From assembly GCF_019145495.1 (NCBI RefSeq), contig NZ_JAHSTU010000004.1, positions 1 through 64,000 on the forward strand: a stretch of 64,000 nt of DNA, written 5' to 3'. Both the position numbers and the translations under genes were made by a program. The notes beneath the pieces were generated by a model that made no database searches, had not been told where the DNA came from, and was given only the letters and a program-made list of their open reading frames with translations. Of the stretch, positions 42,195 through 53,865 are shown piece after piece; position 1 is the stretch's first letter; the number at the start of each line of letters is the position of its first letter. The stretch is from Pseudomonas azerbaijanoccidentalis (GTDB lineage Bacteria; Pseudomonadota; Gammaproteobacteria; Pseudomonadales; Pseudomonadaceae).

Positions 42195-43466
42195 ATGAGC
42201 TATGTGATCGACCGACGTCTCAATGGCAAGAACAAGAGCACGGTGAACCGTCAGCGGTTTCTGCGGCGTTACCGTGATCACATCAAAAAGGCTGTCGAAG
42301 AGGCGGTCAGTCGGCGCTCCATTACCGATATGGAGCACGGCGAGCAAATCAGCATTCCCGGTCGCGATATCGACGAGCCGGTGCTTCACCATGGTCGCGG
42401 AGGCAAACAGACGGTTGTCCACCCCGGCAACAAGGAATTCACCAGCGGCGAACATATCGCTCGCCCCCCGGGCGGCGGCGGCGGTCGAGGCCCCGGCAAG
42501 GCCGGCAATTCGGGTGAAGGGATGGACGAGTTCGTCTTCCAGATCACCCAGGAGGAATTTCTCGAATTCATGTTCGAGGACTTGGAGTTGCCGAACCTGG
42601 TCAAGCGCAACCTGACCGGCACCGACACCTTCAAGACCGTTCGCGCCGGTATCAGCAATGAAGGCAATCCCTCGCGCATCAACATCATCCGTACCCTGCG
42701 CTCGGCCCATGCACGGCGAATCGCCCTCTCCGGCAGCAGCCGCGCAAAACTGCGTGAGGCCAAAGAAGAACTTCTACGACTGAAGCTGGAAGAACCGGAT
42801 AACTTCGGCGATATCCAGGAGCTCGAAGCGGAAATCGAAAAACTCAGCGCGCGCATTCATCGCGTACCTTTTCTCGACACGTTTGACCTCAAGTACAACC
42901 TGCTCATCAAACAACCCAATCCCAGCTCCAAGGCCGTGATGTTCTGCCTGATGGACGTGTCCGGTTCGATGACCCAAGCGACCAAGGACATCGCCAAGCG
43001 TTTCTTCATCCTGTTGTACCTGTTTCTCAAGCGTAACTACGACAAGATCGACGTCGTGTTCATCCGCCACCACACCAGTGCCCGCGAAGTGGATGAGGAG
43101 GAGTTTTTCTACTCCCGCGAAACCGGCGGCACCATCGTCTCCAGCGCTTTGAAGCTGATGCAGGAGATCATGGCCGAACGCTATCCGAGCAATGAGTGGA
43201 ACATCTACGCCGCCCAGGCTTCCGACGGCGACAACTGGAATGACGATTCGCCGATCTGCCGCGACATCCTGATCAACCAGATCATGCCTTTCGTGCAGTA
43301 CTACACTTACGTTGAGATAACCCCACGCGAACATCAGGCCCTGTGGTTCGAATACGAGCGCATCGCCGAAGCCTTTTCCGACACGTTTGCCCAGCAACAA
43401 CTGGTCTCGGCCGGGGATATCTATCCGGTCTTCCGTGAACTCTTCCAGCGCAGGTTAGTGACATGA
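42195..43466 (+). CDS. yeaH: YeaH/DUF444 family protein
   Basis: A 423-residue protein of unknown biochemical role that works with PrkA and SpoVR in stress adaptation. The C-terminal part has a von Willebrand A-like fold with the metal-binding motif DVSGSMTQA. The N-terminal half is basic and contains a Gly-rich stretch near 90-110. The ATG at 42195 has a GGAGG site 7 bp upstream. Its end overlaps the spoVR start by 4 bp. Confidence 0.92.
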   Translation: MSYVIDRRLNGKNKSTVNRQRFLRRYRDHIKKAVEEAVSRRSITDMEHGEQISIPGRDIDEPVLHHGRGGKQTVVHPGNKEFTSGEHIARPPGGGGGRGPGKAGNSGEGMDEFVFQITQEEFLEFMFEDLELPNLVKRNLTGTDTFKTVRAGISNEGNPSRINIIRTLRSAHARRIALSGSSRAKLREAKEELLRLKLEEPDNFGDIQELEAEIEKLSARIHRVPFLDTFDLKYNLLIKQPNPSSKAVMFCLMDVSGSMTQATKDIAKRFFILLYLFLKRNYDKIDVVFIRHHTSAREVDEEEFFYSRETGGTIVSSALKLMQEIMAERYPSNEWNIYAAQASDGDNWNDDSPICRDILINQIMPFVQYYTYVEITPREHQALWFEYERIAEAFSDTFAQQQLVSAGDIYPVFRELFQRRLVT

Positions 43467-45025
43467 CCGCCAAAGAGCAGAAGCGCCAACCCATTTCCAC
43501 CGGCTCCGAATGGACGTTCGAGCTGATCCAGGCCTACGACCGCGAAATCAGTCGTATTGCGGCGGGGTACGCCCTCGACACTTACCCTAACCAGATCGAA
43601 GTGATCACCGCCGAACAGATGATGGACGCCTACGCCTCTGTCGGTATGCCGCTGGGTTATCACCACTGGTCCTACGGCAAACACTTCCTCAGCACTGAAA
43701 AGTCCTACAGTCGTGGCCAAATGGGGCTGGCCTACGAGATCGTGATCAACTCCGACCCGTGCATTGCCTACCTGATGGAAGAAAACACCATCTGCATGCA
43801 GGCGCTGGTGGTGGCCCATGCCTGCTACGGGCACAACAGTTTTTTCAAAGGCAACTACCTGTTCCGCACCTGGACCGACGCCAGTTCGATCATCGATTAC
43901 CTGGTGTTTGCCAAGCAGTACATCATGCAGTGCGAAGAACGCCACGGCATCGACGCGGTGGAGGACCTGCTCGACTCCTGCCACGCCCTGATGAACTACG
44001 GCGTCGACCGCTACAAGCGTCCTTATCCGATTTCCGCCGAAGAGGAACGCCGCCGGCAAAAGGATCGGGAAGAACACCTGCAGAAACAGATCAACGATCT
44101 GTGGCGCACCATTCCCAAGGGCGCAGACAAGTACAGCGACAAGGACAATGCTCGCTTCCCCGCCGAGCCGCAGGAAAATATCCTGTACTTCATCGAAAAG
44201 CACGCGCCGCTGCTGGAACCCTGGCAGCGGGAAATCGTGCGCATCGTGCGCAAGATTGCCCAGTATTTCTACCCGCAACGCCAGACTCAGGTGATGAACG
44301 AGGGTTGGGCCACGTTCTGGCACTACACCCTGATGAATGACCTCTACGACGAAGGCCTGGTCACCGACGGCTTCATGATGGAGTTCCTGACGTCCCACAC
44401 CAGCGTAGTGTTCCAGCCTGGTTTCGACAGCCCTTACTACAGTGGCATCAACCCCTACGCCCTCGGCTTTGCCATGTACCGCGACATCCGTCGTATGTGT
44501 GAAGAACCCACCGAAGAGGATTACCGCTGGTTCCCGGACATCGCCGGTACCGATTGGCTGGCCGCCATCAAGTTCGCCATGAGCAGCTTCAAGGATGAGA
44601 GTTTCATCCTGCAGTACCTGTCACCCAAGGTCATCCGCGACCTGAAACTGTTCAGCATTCTTGACGACGACCAAAAGGACGACCTGCTGGTTCCGGCGAT
44701 TCACGACGAGGGTGGCTACCGCATCATTCGTGAAACCCTCGCCGCCCAGTACAACCTGGGTAATCGCGAGCCGAACGTGCAGATCTACAGCATCGACCGC
44801 CGCGGCGACCGTTCGCTGACCCTGCGCCACCAGCAACACGACCGCAAGCCGCTGGGAGAGTCCACCGAGGAAGTGCTCAAGCACCTGCACCGACTCTGGG
44901 GTTTCGACATCCACCTGGAAACCCTGCAAGGGGAACAGGTCATGAAAACTCACCACGTGCCGCCCAGAAACGAGCACAGCGAAGGTGATTACGGTCGACT
45001 GGACCTGGCCGTCATTCATCTTTGA
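43463..45025 (+). CDS. spoVR: SpoVR family protein (YcgB)
   Basis: A 520-residue member of the SpoVR/YcgB family, named from a Bacillus protein needed for the spore cortex but widespread in non-sporulating bacteria. Conserved stretches include [14 protein letters not shown] and [20 protein letters not shown]. Histidines and acidic residues there could bind metal, but the activity is unknown. It overlaps yeaH by 4 bp and closes the operon. Confidence 0.93.
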   Translation: MTAKEQKRQPISTGSEWTFELIQAYDREISRIAAGYALDTYPNQIEVITAEQMMDAYASVGMPLGYHHWSYGKHFLSTEKSYSRGQMGLAYEIVINSDPCIAYLMEENTICMQALVVAHACYGHNSFFKGNYLFRTWTDASSIIDYLVFAKQYIMQCEERHGIDAVEDLLDSCHALMNYGVDRYKRPYPISAEEERRRQKDREEHLQKQINDLWRTIPKGADKYSDKDNARFPAEPQENILYFIEKHAPLLEPWQREIVRIVRKIAQYFYPQRQTQVMNEGWATFWHYTLMNDLYDEGLVTDGFMMEFLTSHTSVVFQPGFDSPYYSGINPYALGFAMYRDIRRMCEEPTEEDYRWFPDIAGTDWLAAIKFAMSSFKDESFILQYLSPKVIRDLKLFSILDDDQKDDLLVPAIHDEGGYRIIRETLAAQYNLGNREPNVQIYSIDRRGDRSLTLRHQQHDRKPLGESTEEVLKHLHRLWGFDIHLETLQGEQVMKTHHVPPRNEHSEGDYGRLDLAVIHL

Positions 45026-45088
45026 TTCGGTTTCGGCCTCCGAAAGCCCGACGCAACGGTTATCCTGTCGAGCTAACGGAGGTTTTTT

Positions 45089-46312
45089 ATGCGGATTTAT
45101 AAAGTCGGCGGTGCCGTACGCGATCGCCTGCTGGGCATTCCTGTCACGGACATCGACCGTGTGGTGGTCGGCGCCACCACCGAAGAGATGCTCGCCAAGG
45201 GCTTTCGTCCGGTCGGTGCGGATTTCCCGGTGTTTCTCCATCCCAAAACCGGTGAGGAATATGCCCTCGCCCGCACTGAACGCAAAAGCGGACGCGGCTA
45301 TGGCGGCTTCACGTTCCACGCCAGCCCTGAAGTCACCCTTGAAGAAGATTTGATCCGCCGCGACCTGACGATCAACGCCATGGCCGAGGATGATCAGCAA
45401 AACCTGACCGATCCTTATCACGGTCAACGCGACCTGGAAGCGCGCATTCTTCGCCACGTTTCCCCCGCGTTTGCCGAAGATCCGCTCAGGGTCCTGCGAG
45501 TTGCCCGCTTTGCGGCTCGCTATGCCGGGCTCGGTTTTACCGTCGCCCCCGAAACACTGGAACTCATGCGCCAGCTCAGTCAGTCAGGCGAACTCCAAGC
45601 GTTGACCGCGGAACGGAGCTGGAAAGAAATTTCCCGTGCGCTGATGGAAGACCAGCCTCAGGTATTTATTGAAGTATTGCGTGCGTGCGATGCCCTGAAA
45701 GTGCTGATGCCAGAAGTCGACGCCCTGTTCGGCGTACCGCAACCTGAAGCTCATCACCCTGAAATCGACACCGGCGTGCACACCCTGAGTGTGCTGGAAC
45801 AAGCCGCGAAGCATAAACAACCGCTGACCGTGCGCTGGGCCTGCCTGCTGCATGACCTGGGCAAAGGCCTGACACCTGAAGAAGAATGGCCGCGCCACAT
45901 TGCCCACGAGTTCAAGGGACTGAAGCTGATCAAAGCGGTCAATGAACGCTTCAAGGCGCCAAGGGATTGTCAGGAACTGGCCTTGCTGGTGGGTGAATAT
46001 CACACCCACGGGCATCGAGCACTGGAGTTGAAACCGTCGACCCTGCTGGAGTTGTTGCAGAGCTTCGACGTTTACCGACGGCCACAGCGATTCGAAGAGT
46101 TCATCGCCGCGTGCGAGATGGACGCTCGCGGACGCAAAGGACTGGAAGAAAGAAGTTACCCACAGGCGGATTATTTGCGCGGAGCGGCAACTGCGGCTCG
46201 CAGCGTCGCGGTTCAGCCGTTGCTGGAGAAGGGATTCAAAGGGCCGGAACTGGGTGAGGCGATCAAGCGTGAGCGACTGAAGGCACTGAAGGTTTACAAA
46301 GAAAAAGCCTGA
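45089..46312 (+). CDS. cca: CCA-adding tRNA nucleotidyltransferase
   Basis: Cca adds or repairs the CCA end of tRNAs. The 407-residue protein has the class II polymerase motif [12 protein letters not shown], the catalytic acidic pair in [10 protein letters not shown] and the [10 protein letters not shown] motif. The C-terminal HD domain (LLHDLGKG) carries the phosphohydrolase activity seen in the long multifunctional form. A GGAGG ribosome-binding site precedes the start. A REPIN follows the stop. Confidence 0.95.
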   Translation: MRIYKVGGAVRDRLLGIPVTDIDRVVVGATTEEMLAKGFRPVGADFPVFLHPKTGEEYALARTERKSGRGYGGFTFHASPEVTLEEDLIRRDLTINAMAEDDQQNLTDPYHGQRDLEARILRHVSPAFAEDPLRVLRVARFAARYAGLGFTVAPETLELMRQLSQSGELQALTAERSWKEISRALMEDQPQVFIEVLRACDALKVLMPEVDALFGVPQPEAHHPEIDTGVHTLSVLEQAAKHKQPLTVRWACLLHDLGKGLTPEEEWPRHIAHEFKGLKLIKAVNERFKAPRDCQELALLVGEYHTHGHRALELKPSTLLELLQSFDVYRRPQRFEEFIAACEMDARGRKGLEERSYPQADYLRGAATAARSVAVQPLLEKGFKGPELGEAIKRERLKALKVYKEKA

Positions 46313-46319
46313 CCAGGTT

Positions 46320-46394
46320 AAAAGATCGCAGCCTTCGGCAGCTCCTACATAGATTGATGTGCCCTGTAGGAGCTGCCGAAGGCTGCGATCTTTT
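46320..46394. repeat. Perfect REPIN hairpin between cca and folK
   Basis: Two perfectly complementary 30-bp arms (46320-46349 and 46365-46394) flank a 15-base loop. The sequence is the same unit as at 20515. It separates the convergent cca and folK. Confidence 0.93.
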
Positions 46395-46398
46395 CGCT

Positions 46399-46917
46399 TT
46401 AAAGTAAATCAGAGGGCGTCAGCTGCTCACCGCGCCATTCGAAAGCCACTGGCGCCAAGACCTGATCGATCTGCGCCTCACCCCACAGCGTCGCAAAACT
46501 TTTTCCTACACCCGGGTGCACGCGATCCGGCGCAATGAGCGACAACGGCCACAGCACAAAAGCATTTTTCAGAATTTCTGCCCGCGGCAAGATCAAGCCA
46601 TCGAAGTTGCCCACCAGATCGCCAAACAACAACACGTCGATATCCAACGGCAAACCTCGGCGATCCGGCGCGTAACGGCCGTTATCCGCCTCGATAAACT
46701 TCAAGCGACGATCCAGCTCAATCAACGGAAGGTCGGTATACGCCGATACCACGAAGTTGAAGAACGGCCCGCTCTTGATTCCCACCGGCTGGCTTTCGAA
46801 AACCGGCGAACAATGGATATCCACCAGGAAACCCGCCAAGGCGTCCAGGCCGGCCTGTAAATGGGTTTCGCGCTCGATATTGCTACCGAGACCGAGGTAA
46901 ACCTGGGTTAGCGACAT
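46399..46917 (-). CDS. folK: 6-hydroxymethyl-7,8-dihydropterin pyrophosphokinase
   Basis: FolK transfers pyrophosphate from ATP to the pterin in folate synthesis. The 172-residue protein opens with YLGLGSNIERE and has the signature RRGLPLDIDVLLFGD with the metal-binding aspartates. It overlaps folB by 10 bp and acts after FolB in the pathway. Pseudomonas has other folK copies; this is the one paired with folB. Confidence 0.93.
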   Translation of the reverse strand: MSLTQVYLGLGSNIERETHLQAGLDALAGFLVDIHCSPVFESQPVGIKSGPFFNFVVSAYTDLPLIELDRRLKFIEADNGRYAPDRRGLPLDIDVLLFGDLVGNFDGLILPRAEILKNAFVLWPLSLIAPDRVHPGVGKSFATLWGEAQIDQVLAPVAFEWRGEQLTPSDLL

Positions 46918-47264
46918 CCGCGCTCGATCTCCACACCCACGCCACCGATAGCGGCAGGAACGGCACCCGGCTTCGTCAGCTTGAGGCGCACCCAGGTGAT
47001 TTTGAATTCGCTCATCAGCACTTCAACCAGGCGCTCAGCGAAAGTCTCGACCAACTGGAACTGCGCCTGCTCGGCAAAGGCCTGGATGCGCGACGAAACG
47101 CTCGCGTAGTCGAGCGCCAGGGTCAGATCGTCGCCGGCAGCGGCCGGGCGATTGTCCCAGGCGAAACTCAGATCAAGACGCAAGCACTGTCGGATGCCTC
47201 GCTCCCAGTCGTAGGCACCGATCACGGTATCGACTTCCAGGCCCTCGATAAACACTCTGTCCAA
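46908..47264 (-). CDS. folB: Dihydroneopterin aldolase
   Basis: FolB cleaves dihydroneopterin to hydroxymethyl-dihydropterin and glycolaldehyde. The 118-residue protein has [20 protein letters not shown] at its start and the conserved lysine in [10 protein letters not shown]. The start is probably the TTG at 47264, preceded by a GGAGAG site 6 to 8 bp upstream. An ATG at 47288 would add eight residues that are not conserved. It is divergent from plsY. Confidence 0.9.
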   Translation of the reverse strand: MDRVFIEGLEVDTVIGAYDWERGIRQCLRLDLSFAWDNRPAAAGDDLTLALDYASVSSRIQAFAEQAQFQLVETFAERLVEVLMSEFKITWVRLKLTKPGAVPAAIGGVGVEIERGCR

Positions 47265-47338
47265 GCACTTCTCTCCGCTACACGACAAGGGCGCAATGCG
47301 CCGTTAGAATCAGGGCGTCCTCGCCCGGAATAGTTAGC

Positions 47339-47908
47339 ATGTTTTGGTTACTGGCGATCCTCGCCTACCTGCTCGGCTCTCTGTCCTTCGCCATTTTGCT
47401 CAGCCGCCTGACCGGTAATCCCGATCCGCGAATGAGTGGCTCCGGCAATGCCGGCGCTACCAACATGCTGCGTCTGGTTGGCAAAAAACTCGCCATCCTG
47501 ACCTTGCTAGGCGACCTCTTCAAAGGCCTGCTGCCCGTGCTGATCGCCGGTGTTGCGGGCCTTTCGCTACAGGATCAAGCCTGGATCGGCGTCTGCGCCG
47601 TTATCGGGCATCTGTTCCCGCTGTACTTTCGCTTTCGCGGTGGCAAGGGTGTCGCCACCGCTGCCGGGATGCTGCTGGGCCTGTATCCGCCGGCAGCACT
47701 GCTGGCGGTGTGCGCCTGGCTGCTGACGTTCTACCTGACCCGTACCAGCTCACTGGCGGCCTTGATCGCCACGCCACTGACCCTGCCGCTACTGGCCTGG
47801 CAAGAGCCGGCAGCCTTGCTGCCCATGAGCGCGCTCACGGGGCTGATCGTCTGGCGTCATCGCGGCAATCTACGCGACCTGTTTGCAGGGCGCGAACGGC
47901 ATTTTTAG
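47339..47908 (+). CDS. plsY: Acyl-phosphate:glycerol-3-phosphate acyltransferase PlsY
   Basis: PlsY makes lysophosphatidic acid from acyl-phosphate and glycerol-3-phosphate in the inner membrane. The 189-residue protein has five hydrophobic helices and the three signature loops, including [11 protein letters not shown] and [13 protein letters not shown]. It is flanked by folB and tsaD, as in other pseudomonads. Confidence 0.95.
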   Translation: MFWLLAILAYLLGSLSFAILLSRLTGNPDPRMSGSGNAGATNMLRLVGKKLAILTLLGDLFKGLLPVLIAGVAGLSLQDQAWIGVCAVIGHLFPLYFRFRGGKGVATAAGMLLGLYPPAALLAVCAWLLTFYLTRTSSLAALIATPLTLPLLAWQEPAALLPMSALTGLIVWRHRGNLRDLFAGRERHF

Positions 47909-47931
47909 ATGCCGGACATGAACGCTATTCA

Positions 47932-48957
47932 TTACAAGGCCGACAGCTGCTCCATGGGCCAGCGTGCCTGCACGCTGATCGCCAGGCTTTCCTGCTGACC
48001 GGCCTTCAAGCGCTGGCAACCGGCAAACGCGATCATGGCGCCATTATCGGTGCAGAACTCAGGACGGGCATAAAAAACATCGCCCTTCATGTCCCCGAGC
48101 ATTTTTTCCAGAGAAGCGCGTAGAGCCTTGTTGGCACTGACGCCCCCTGCGATCACCAGACGCTTCATGCCAGCCGCTTTCAACGCACGCTTGCACTTGA
48201 TGGTCAAAGTCTCCACCACCGCCTGCTGGAACGCCAGAGCGATGTCGCAACGGGCTTGCTCGCCGTCGTCCCCGGCGCTGACGCACTGCTGCCAGGTATT
48301 CAGTGCGAAGGTTTTCAGGCCGCTGAAGCTGAAATCCAGACCCGGACGGTCGCACATCGGACGCGGGAAAACGAAACGTCCTGCAACGCCCTGCTCTGCC
48401 ATGCGCGCGATTTCCGGGCCGCCCGGATATTGCAGACCCATCATCTTCGCTGTCTTGTCGAAAGCTTCGCCCGCCGCGTCATCGAGGGTCTCGCCCAACA
48501 GCGAGTACTGACCGATTCCATCGACCTGAACCAGCTGCGTATGTCCACCCGAGACCAACAAAGCGACGAACGGAAATTCCGGTGGTTGCGGCTCCAGCAT
48601 CGGCGCCAGCAAGTGACCTTCCATGTGGTGCACGCCCAACGCCGGAATGCCCCAGGCAAAGGCCAGCGCCTGAGCGCAGGAAGCGCCCACCAGCAGTGCG
48701 CCAACAAGGCCAGGACCCGCGGTATAGGCGATCGCATCGATCTCGGTCGGCACGCAGTCGGCTTGCGCCAACACCTGACGAATCAAGGGCAGCATGCGTT
48801 TGACGTGATCGCGCGAAGCCAGCTCCGGCACCACACCGCCATAGGCGCGGTGCAGGTCGATCTGGCTGAACAGCGCGTCGGCCAGCAGGCCGCGTTCACT
48901 GTCATATAATGCGACACCGGTTTCGTCGCAGGAGGTTTCTAATCCCAGTACTAGCAT
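47932..48957 (-). CDS. tsaD: tRNA threonylcarbamoyladenosine synthase subunit TsaD
   Basis: TsaD transfers the threonylcarbamoyl group to A37 of ANN-decoding tRNAs, with TsaB and TsaE. The 341-residue protein begins [16 protein letters not shown] and has the metal-binding HHMEGHLL motif. It is divergent from rpsU across about 200 bp, which is the usual arrangement in gammaproteobacteria. Confidence 0.96.
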   Translation of the reverse strand: MLVLGLETSCDETGVALYDSERGLLADALFSQIDLHRAYGGVVPELASRDHVKRMLPLIRQVLAQADCVPTEIDAIAYTAGPGLVGALLVGASCAQALAFAWGIPALGVHHMEGHLLAPMLEPQPPEFPFVALLVSGGHTQLVQVDGIGQYSLLGETLDDAAGEAFDKTAKMMGLQYPGGPEIARMAEQGVAGRFVFPRPMCDRPGLDFSFSGLKTFALNTWQQCVSAGDDGEQARCDIALAFQQAVVETLTIKCKRALKAAGMKRLVIAGGVSANKALRASLEKMLGDMKGDVFYARPEFCTDNGAMIAFAGCQRLKAGQQESLAISVQARWPMEQLSAL

Positions 48958-49156
48958 GGGTTTGCGCCTTGTTTAGGCTGAATTCGAAGGCGCGCATAAT
49001 AGTCGCCGCGTGATGCCCCGACCAGCGGTTTTCGATCAGAGGCTTTGCATTCCGAGCGATGAGGGGTTAACATCCGCAACCCTTAAAAACCGACGTCTTC
49101 AAGTGCTCTTTTGCCGCGAGGATGTTGACCCCGGTAATGAATGAAGGTAGCTCTGG

Positions 49157-49372
49157 ATGCCAGCCGTCAAAGTAAAAGAGAACGAACCCTTCGACGTAGC
49201 TCTGCGTCGTTTCAAGCGCTCCTGCGAAAAAGCCGGTGTACTGGCTGAAGTTCGTAGCCGCGAATTTTACGAGAAGCCAACTTCTGAGCGTAAGCGCAAA
49301 GCAGCAGCCGCTGTTAAGCGTCACGCCAAGAAAGTTCAGCGCGAACAGCGCCGCGCCGTTCGTCTGTACTAA
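49157..49372 (+). CDS. rpsU: 30S ribosomal protein S21
   Basis: S21 is a small basic protein of the 30S subunit that helps initiation. It is 71 residues: [20 protein letters not shown], then a Lys/Arg-rich C-terminus. It is the first gene of the macromolecular-synthesis operon rpsU-dnaG-rpoD. An AAGGTAG ribosome-binding site lies just upstream. Confidence 0.96.
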
Positions 49373-49853
49373 TACACAGACGATCGTAGCAAGCTTCTGC
49401 CAAGCCCGGCCCTCAGCCGGGCTAATGGCATTTGCGTAAAACGCTTGATGCTTCACCGTCGACGCCGCAGATGCGACCGAGACAAATCTGCTTTATCACG
49501 TCAGACCTGGCTCTTTTGCCAGCGGTGCACGTCTTTTCTGACGAGCCTTTCAAGGCTACTGACGAGCACACCCACTGATTCCTCTCACGACGATCAGCCC
49601 AAGGCATCACTTGCATGCCACATGATGAGCTATCCGAGACCCTTGACGGGTCGCAGCCGGATTCAGCGCAACACTTTCAAATAGTCGAATACTGATGAGT
49701 ATTAACGTCAGTGGATTTTCGGCAGATACACTTCCCGATAGCGATTACGCAGACGACACTGGTCGAGCCGCACACCCTGCGCGCCTCAAACAATGACCCG
49801 CGTTTGGCCGCCCTTCGTTTCGGGCACCTTTAAGCGCAGATGACGAGAACGCC
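49373..49853 (+). other. 481-bp intergenic region between rpsU and dnaG
   Basis: I see no convincing gene in this stretch. It holds a GC-rich hairpin AGCCCGGC/GCCGGGCT (49403-49423) without a T tract, which could serve as the attenuator known between rpsU and dnaG in E. coli. A direct repeat CTGACGAGC occurs near 49540 and 49560. P. aeruginosa has a GatB/YqeY-domain gene here, as I recall; no such sequence is visible in any frame. Confidence 0.6.
49403..49423 (+). terminator. Possible attenuator hairpin after rpsU
   Basis: The 8-bp stem AGCCCGGC / GCCGGGCT has a five-base loop. There is no T run after it, so it would be a weak or Rho-assisted stop that lets part of the transcripts reach dnaG. 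Confidence 0.45.
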
Positions 49854-51827
49854 ATGGCCGGGCTAATTCCCCAGAGCTTCATTGACGACCTTCTGAACCG
49901 CACCGACATCGTCGATGTGGTCAGCTCGCGCCTGCAACTGAAAAAAGCCGGCAAGAACCACACCGCCTGCTGCCCGTTCCACAAGGAAAAAACACCGTCC
50001 TTCAGCGTCAGCCCCGACAAGCAGTTCTATTACTGCTTCGGCTGCGGCGCTGGTGGCAATGCCCTCGGCTTCATCATGGACCACGACAACCTGGATTTCG
50101 TCCAGGCCGTCGAAGAACTGGCCAAAGCCGCCGGCATGGAAATCCCCCGCGAAGAAAGCGGCCGCCCGCACAAGCCGCGGCAACCGACCGATTCGCCACT
50201 GTATGCGCTGCTCACCGCTGCCGCCGACTTCTATCGCCAGGCCCTGAAAAGCCATCCATCGCGCAAAGCTGCCGTGGATTATTTGAAAGGCCGCGGCCTG
50301 ACCGGCGAAATCGCCCGTGATTTTGGCCTGGGCTTTGCTCCGCCAGGCTGGGACAACCTGTTCAAACACTTGAGCAGCGATACCCTGCAACAAAAAGTCA
50401 TGATCGATGCCGGCCTGCTGATCGAGAACGCCGAAACCGGCAAGCGCTACGATCGCTTCCGTGACCGGGTCATGTTCCCGATCCGCGACAGCCGCGGGCG
50501 CATCATTGCGTTTGGTGGCCGGGTCCTGGGCGATGACAAGCCGAAATACCTGAACTCCCCGGAAACCCCGGTGTTCCATAAAGGCCAGGAGCTTTACGGC
50601 CTGTATGAGGCGCGCAAAAACAACCGCAACCTCGACGAAATCATCGTCGTCGAAGGCTACATGGACGTGATTGCCCTGGCCCAGCAAGGCCTGCGCAACG
50701 CCGTCGCGACGCTGGGTACCGCCACCAGCGAAGAGCACATGAAACGACTGTTTCGCGTCGTGCCAAACGTACTGTTTTGTTTTGACGGCGACCAGGCCGG
50801 CCGCAACGCCGCCTGGCGCGCCCTCGAAGCCACATTGTCGAGCTTGCAGGACGGCCGCCGCGCGCGCTTTCTGTTCCTGCCCGAAGGCGAAGACCCGGAT
50901 ACCCTGATCCGCGCTGAAGGCACTGACGCCTTCCGTGCACGCATCAATCAGCACGCACAGCCGCTGGCCGACTACTTCTTCCAGCAACTCACTGAAGAAT
51001 CAGACCCGCGCTCGCTGGAAGGCAAGGCCCACATGGCCACCCTCGCAGCGCCGCTGATCGACAAAGTGCCTGGCGCCAACCTGCGCATCCTGATGCGTCA
51101 ACGCTTGAGCGAAATCACCGGACTGAGCGGCGAAGCAGTGAGTCAACTGGCTCAAAGCGCTCCACAGGAAGCGCCTCCGGCCTACGACCCCGGCTTCGAT
51201 TACGACGCGATGCCCGATTTCAGCGACTATCATCAGCCGCAATCGCAAGAAATGTATGTGCCGCAACAAGAATGGACGCCGAAGAAACCCGGCGCCGGCG
51301 GCAAGAAATGGGACAAGAAACCGTGGGACAAGAACGGCAAGCGGGGCGGGGATCGCGATCAACCTCCGCGCAAACCGATTGCTGTCGAGGCCCCTACGCT
51401 GATTGCACTGCGCACGCTGATTCACCATCCGCAACTGGCTGGCAAGGTAGAAACCGCCAACCATTTCGCCAATGAGAGCAACACCTACGCGCAATTGCTG
51501 GTAGCTCTCATCGAGGCGGTGCAAAAAAATCCTAAGCTAAACTCAATTCAGCTCATGGCCCGTTGGCATGGCACGGAACAGGGTCGCTTGCTCAAGGCCC
51601 TGGCAGAAAAGGAATGGCTGATTCAGGGCGACAACCTTGAACAACAGTTTTTAGACACCATTACTAGGTTATCAGCGGGTCAACACACCGATAGCCTGGA
51701 AGAACTCATCAGGAAAGCGAAGCAGCCAGGATTGACTGCCGAGGAAGCAAATCAGATCGCAAATCAGATGCGCGACCTATTAAAACGCAATATGGCTGTA
51801 CCAAACCCGACCTCAACTGGCGCGTGA
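49854..51827 (+). CDS. dnaG: DNA primase DnaG
   Basis: DnaG makes the RNA primers for replication. The 657 residues comprise an N-terminal zinc domain with C40, H43, C61 and C64, a Toprim catalytic domain with EGYMDVIAL, and a C-terminal DnaB-binding helical domain. Between the last two is a long low-complexity linker (about 435-515), first Tyr/Gln/Pro-rich and then strongly basic with KKWDKKPWDKNGKRGG. The ATG at 49854 starts the conserved MAGLIPQSFID. Confidence 0.96.
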   Translation: MAGLIPQSFIDDLLNRTDIVDVVSSRLQLKKAGKNHTACCPFHKEKTPSFSVSPDKQFYYCFGCGAGGNALGFIMDHDNLDFVQAVEELAKAAGMEIPREESGRPHKPRQPTDSPLYALLTAAADFYRQALKSHPSRKAAVDYLKGRGLTGEIARDFGLGFAPPGWDNLFKHLSSDTLQQKVMIDAGLLIENAETGKRYDRFRDRVMFPIRDSRGRIIAFGGRVLGDDKPKYLNSPETPVFHKGQELYGLYEARKNNRNLDEIIVVEGYMDVIALAQQGLRNAVATLGTATSEEHMKRLFRVVPNVLFCFDGDQAGRNAAWRALEATLSSLQDGRRARFLFLPEGEDPDTLIRAEGTDAFRARINQHAQPLADYFFQQLTEESDPRSLEGKAHMATLAAPLIDKVPGANLRILMRQRLSEITGLSGEAVSQLAQSAPQEAPPAYDPGFDYDAMPDFSDYHQPQSQEMYVPQQEWTPKKPGAGGKKWDKKPWDKNGKRGGDRDQPPRKPIAVEAPTLIALRTLIHHPQLAGKVETANHFANESNTYAQLLVALIEAVQKNPKLNSIQLMARWHGTEQGRLLKALAEKEWLIQGDNLEQQFLDTITRLSAGQHTDSLEELIRKAKQPGLTAEEANQIANQMRDLLKRNMAVPNPTSTGA

Positions 51828-51841
51828 GGTCATAGCTCAGG

Positions 51842-51847
51842 TATAAT
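51842..51847 (+). promoter_or_regulatory. Candidate -10 element upstream of rpoD
   Basis: A perfect TATAAT lies 48 bp upstream of the rpoD start, in the short gap after dnaG. No good -35 element is seen at the expected distance, so this is only a candidate internal promoter. Confidence 0.35.
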
Positions 51848-51894
51848 CCTCGGCTTGTTTTTTGCCCGCCAAGACCTTCAGTGGATAGGGTGTT

Positions 51895-53742
<1,848 letters not shown>

Positions 53743-53748
53743 TACCAG

Positions 53749-53778
53749 AACCCCCGGCCCAGGCCGGGGGTTTTGTTT
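53749..53778 (+). terminator. Rho-independent terminator after rpoD
   Basis: A perfect 11-bp stem AACCCCCGGCC / GGCCGGGGGTT with a two-base loop is followed by a T-rich tail. It lies just past the rpoD stop codon. Confidence 0.93.
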
Positions 53779-53865
53779 TATGGCAGATTAATATCTCCGC
53801 ACGCCCCCTCCGCTCCATAGCCCGTCTACACTCGAAACATTCCCCAGAGCCATAACGAGACCGTT

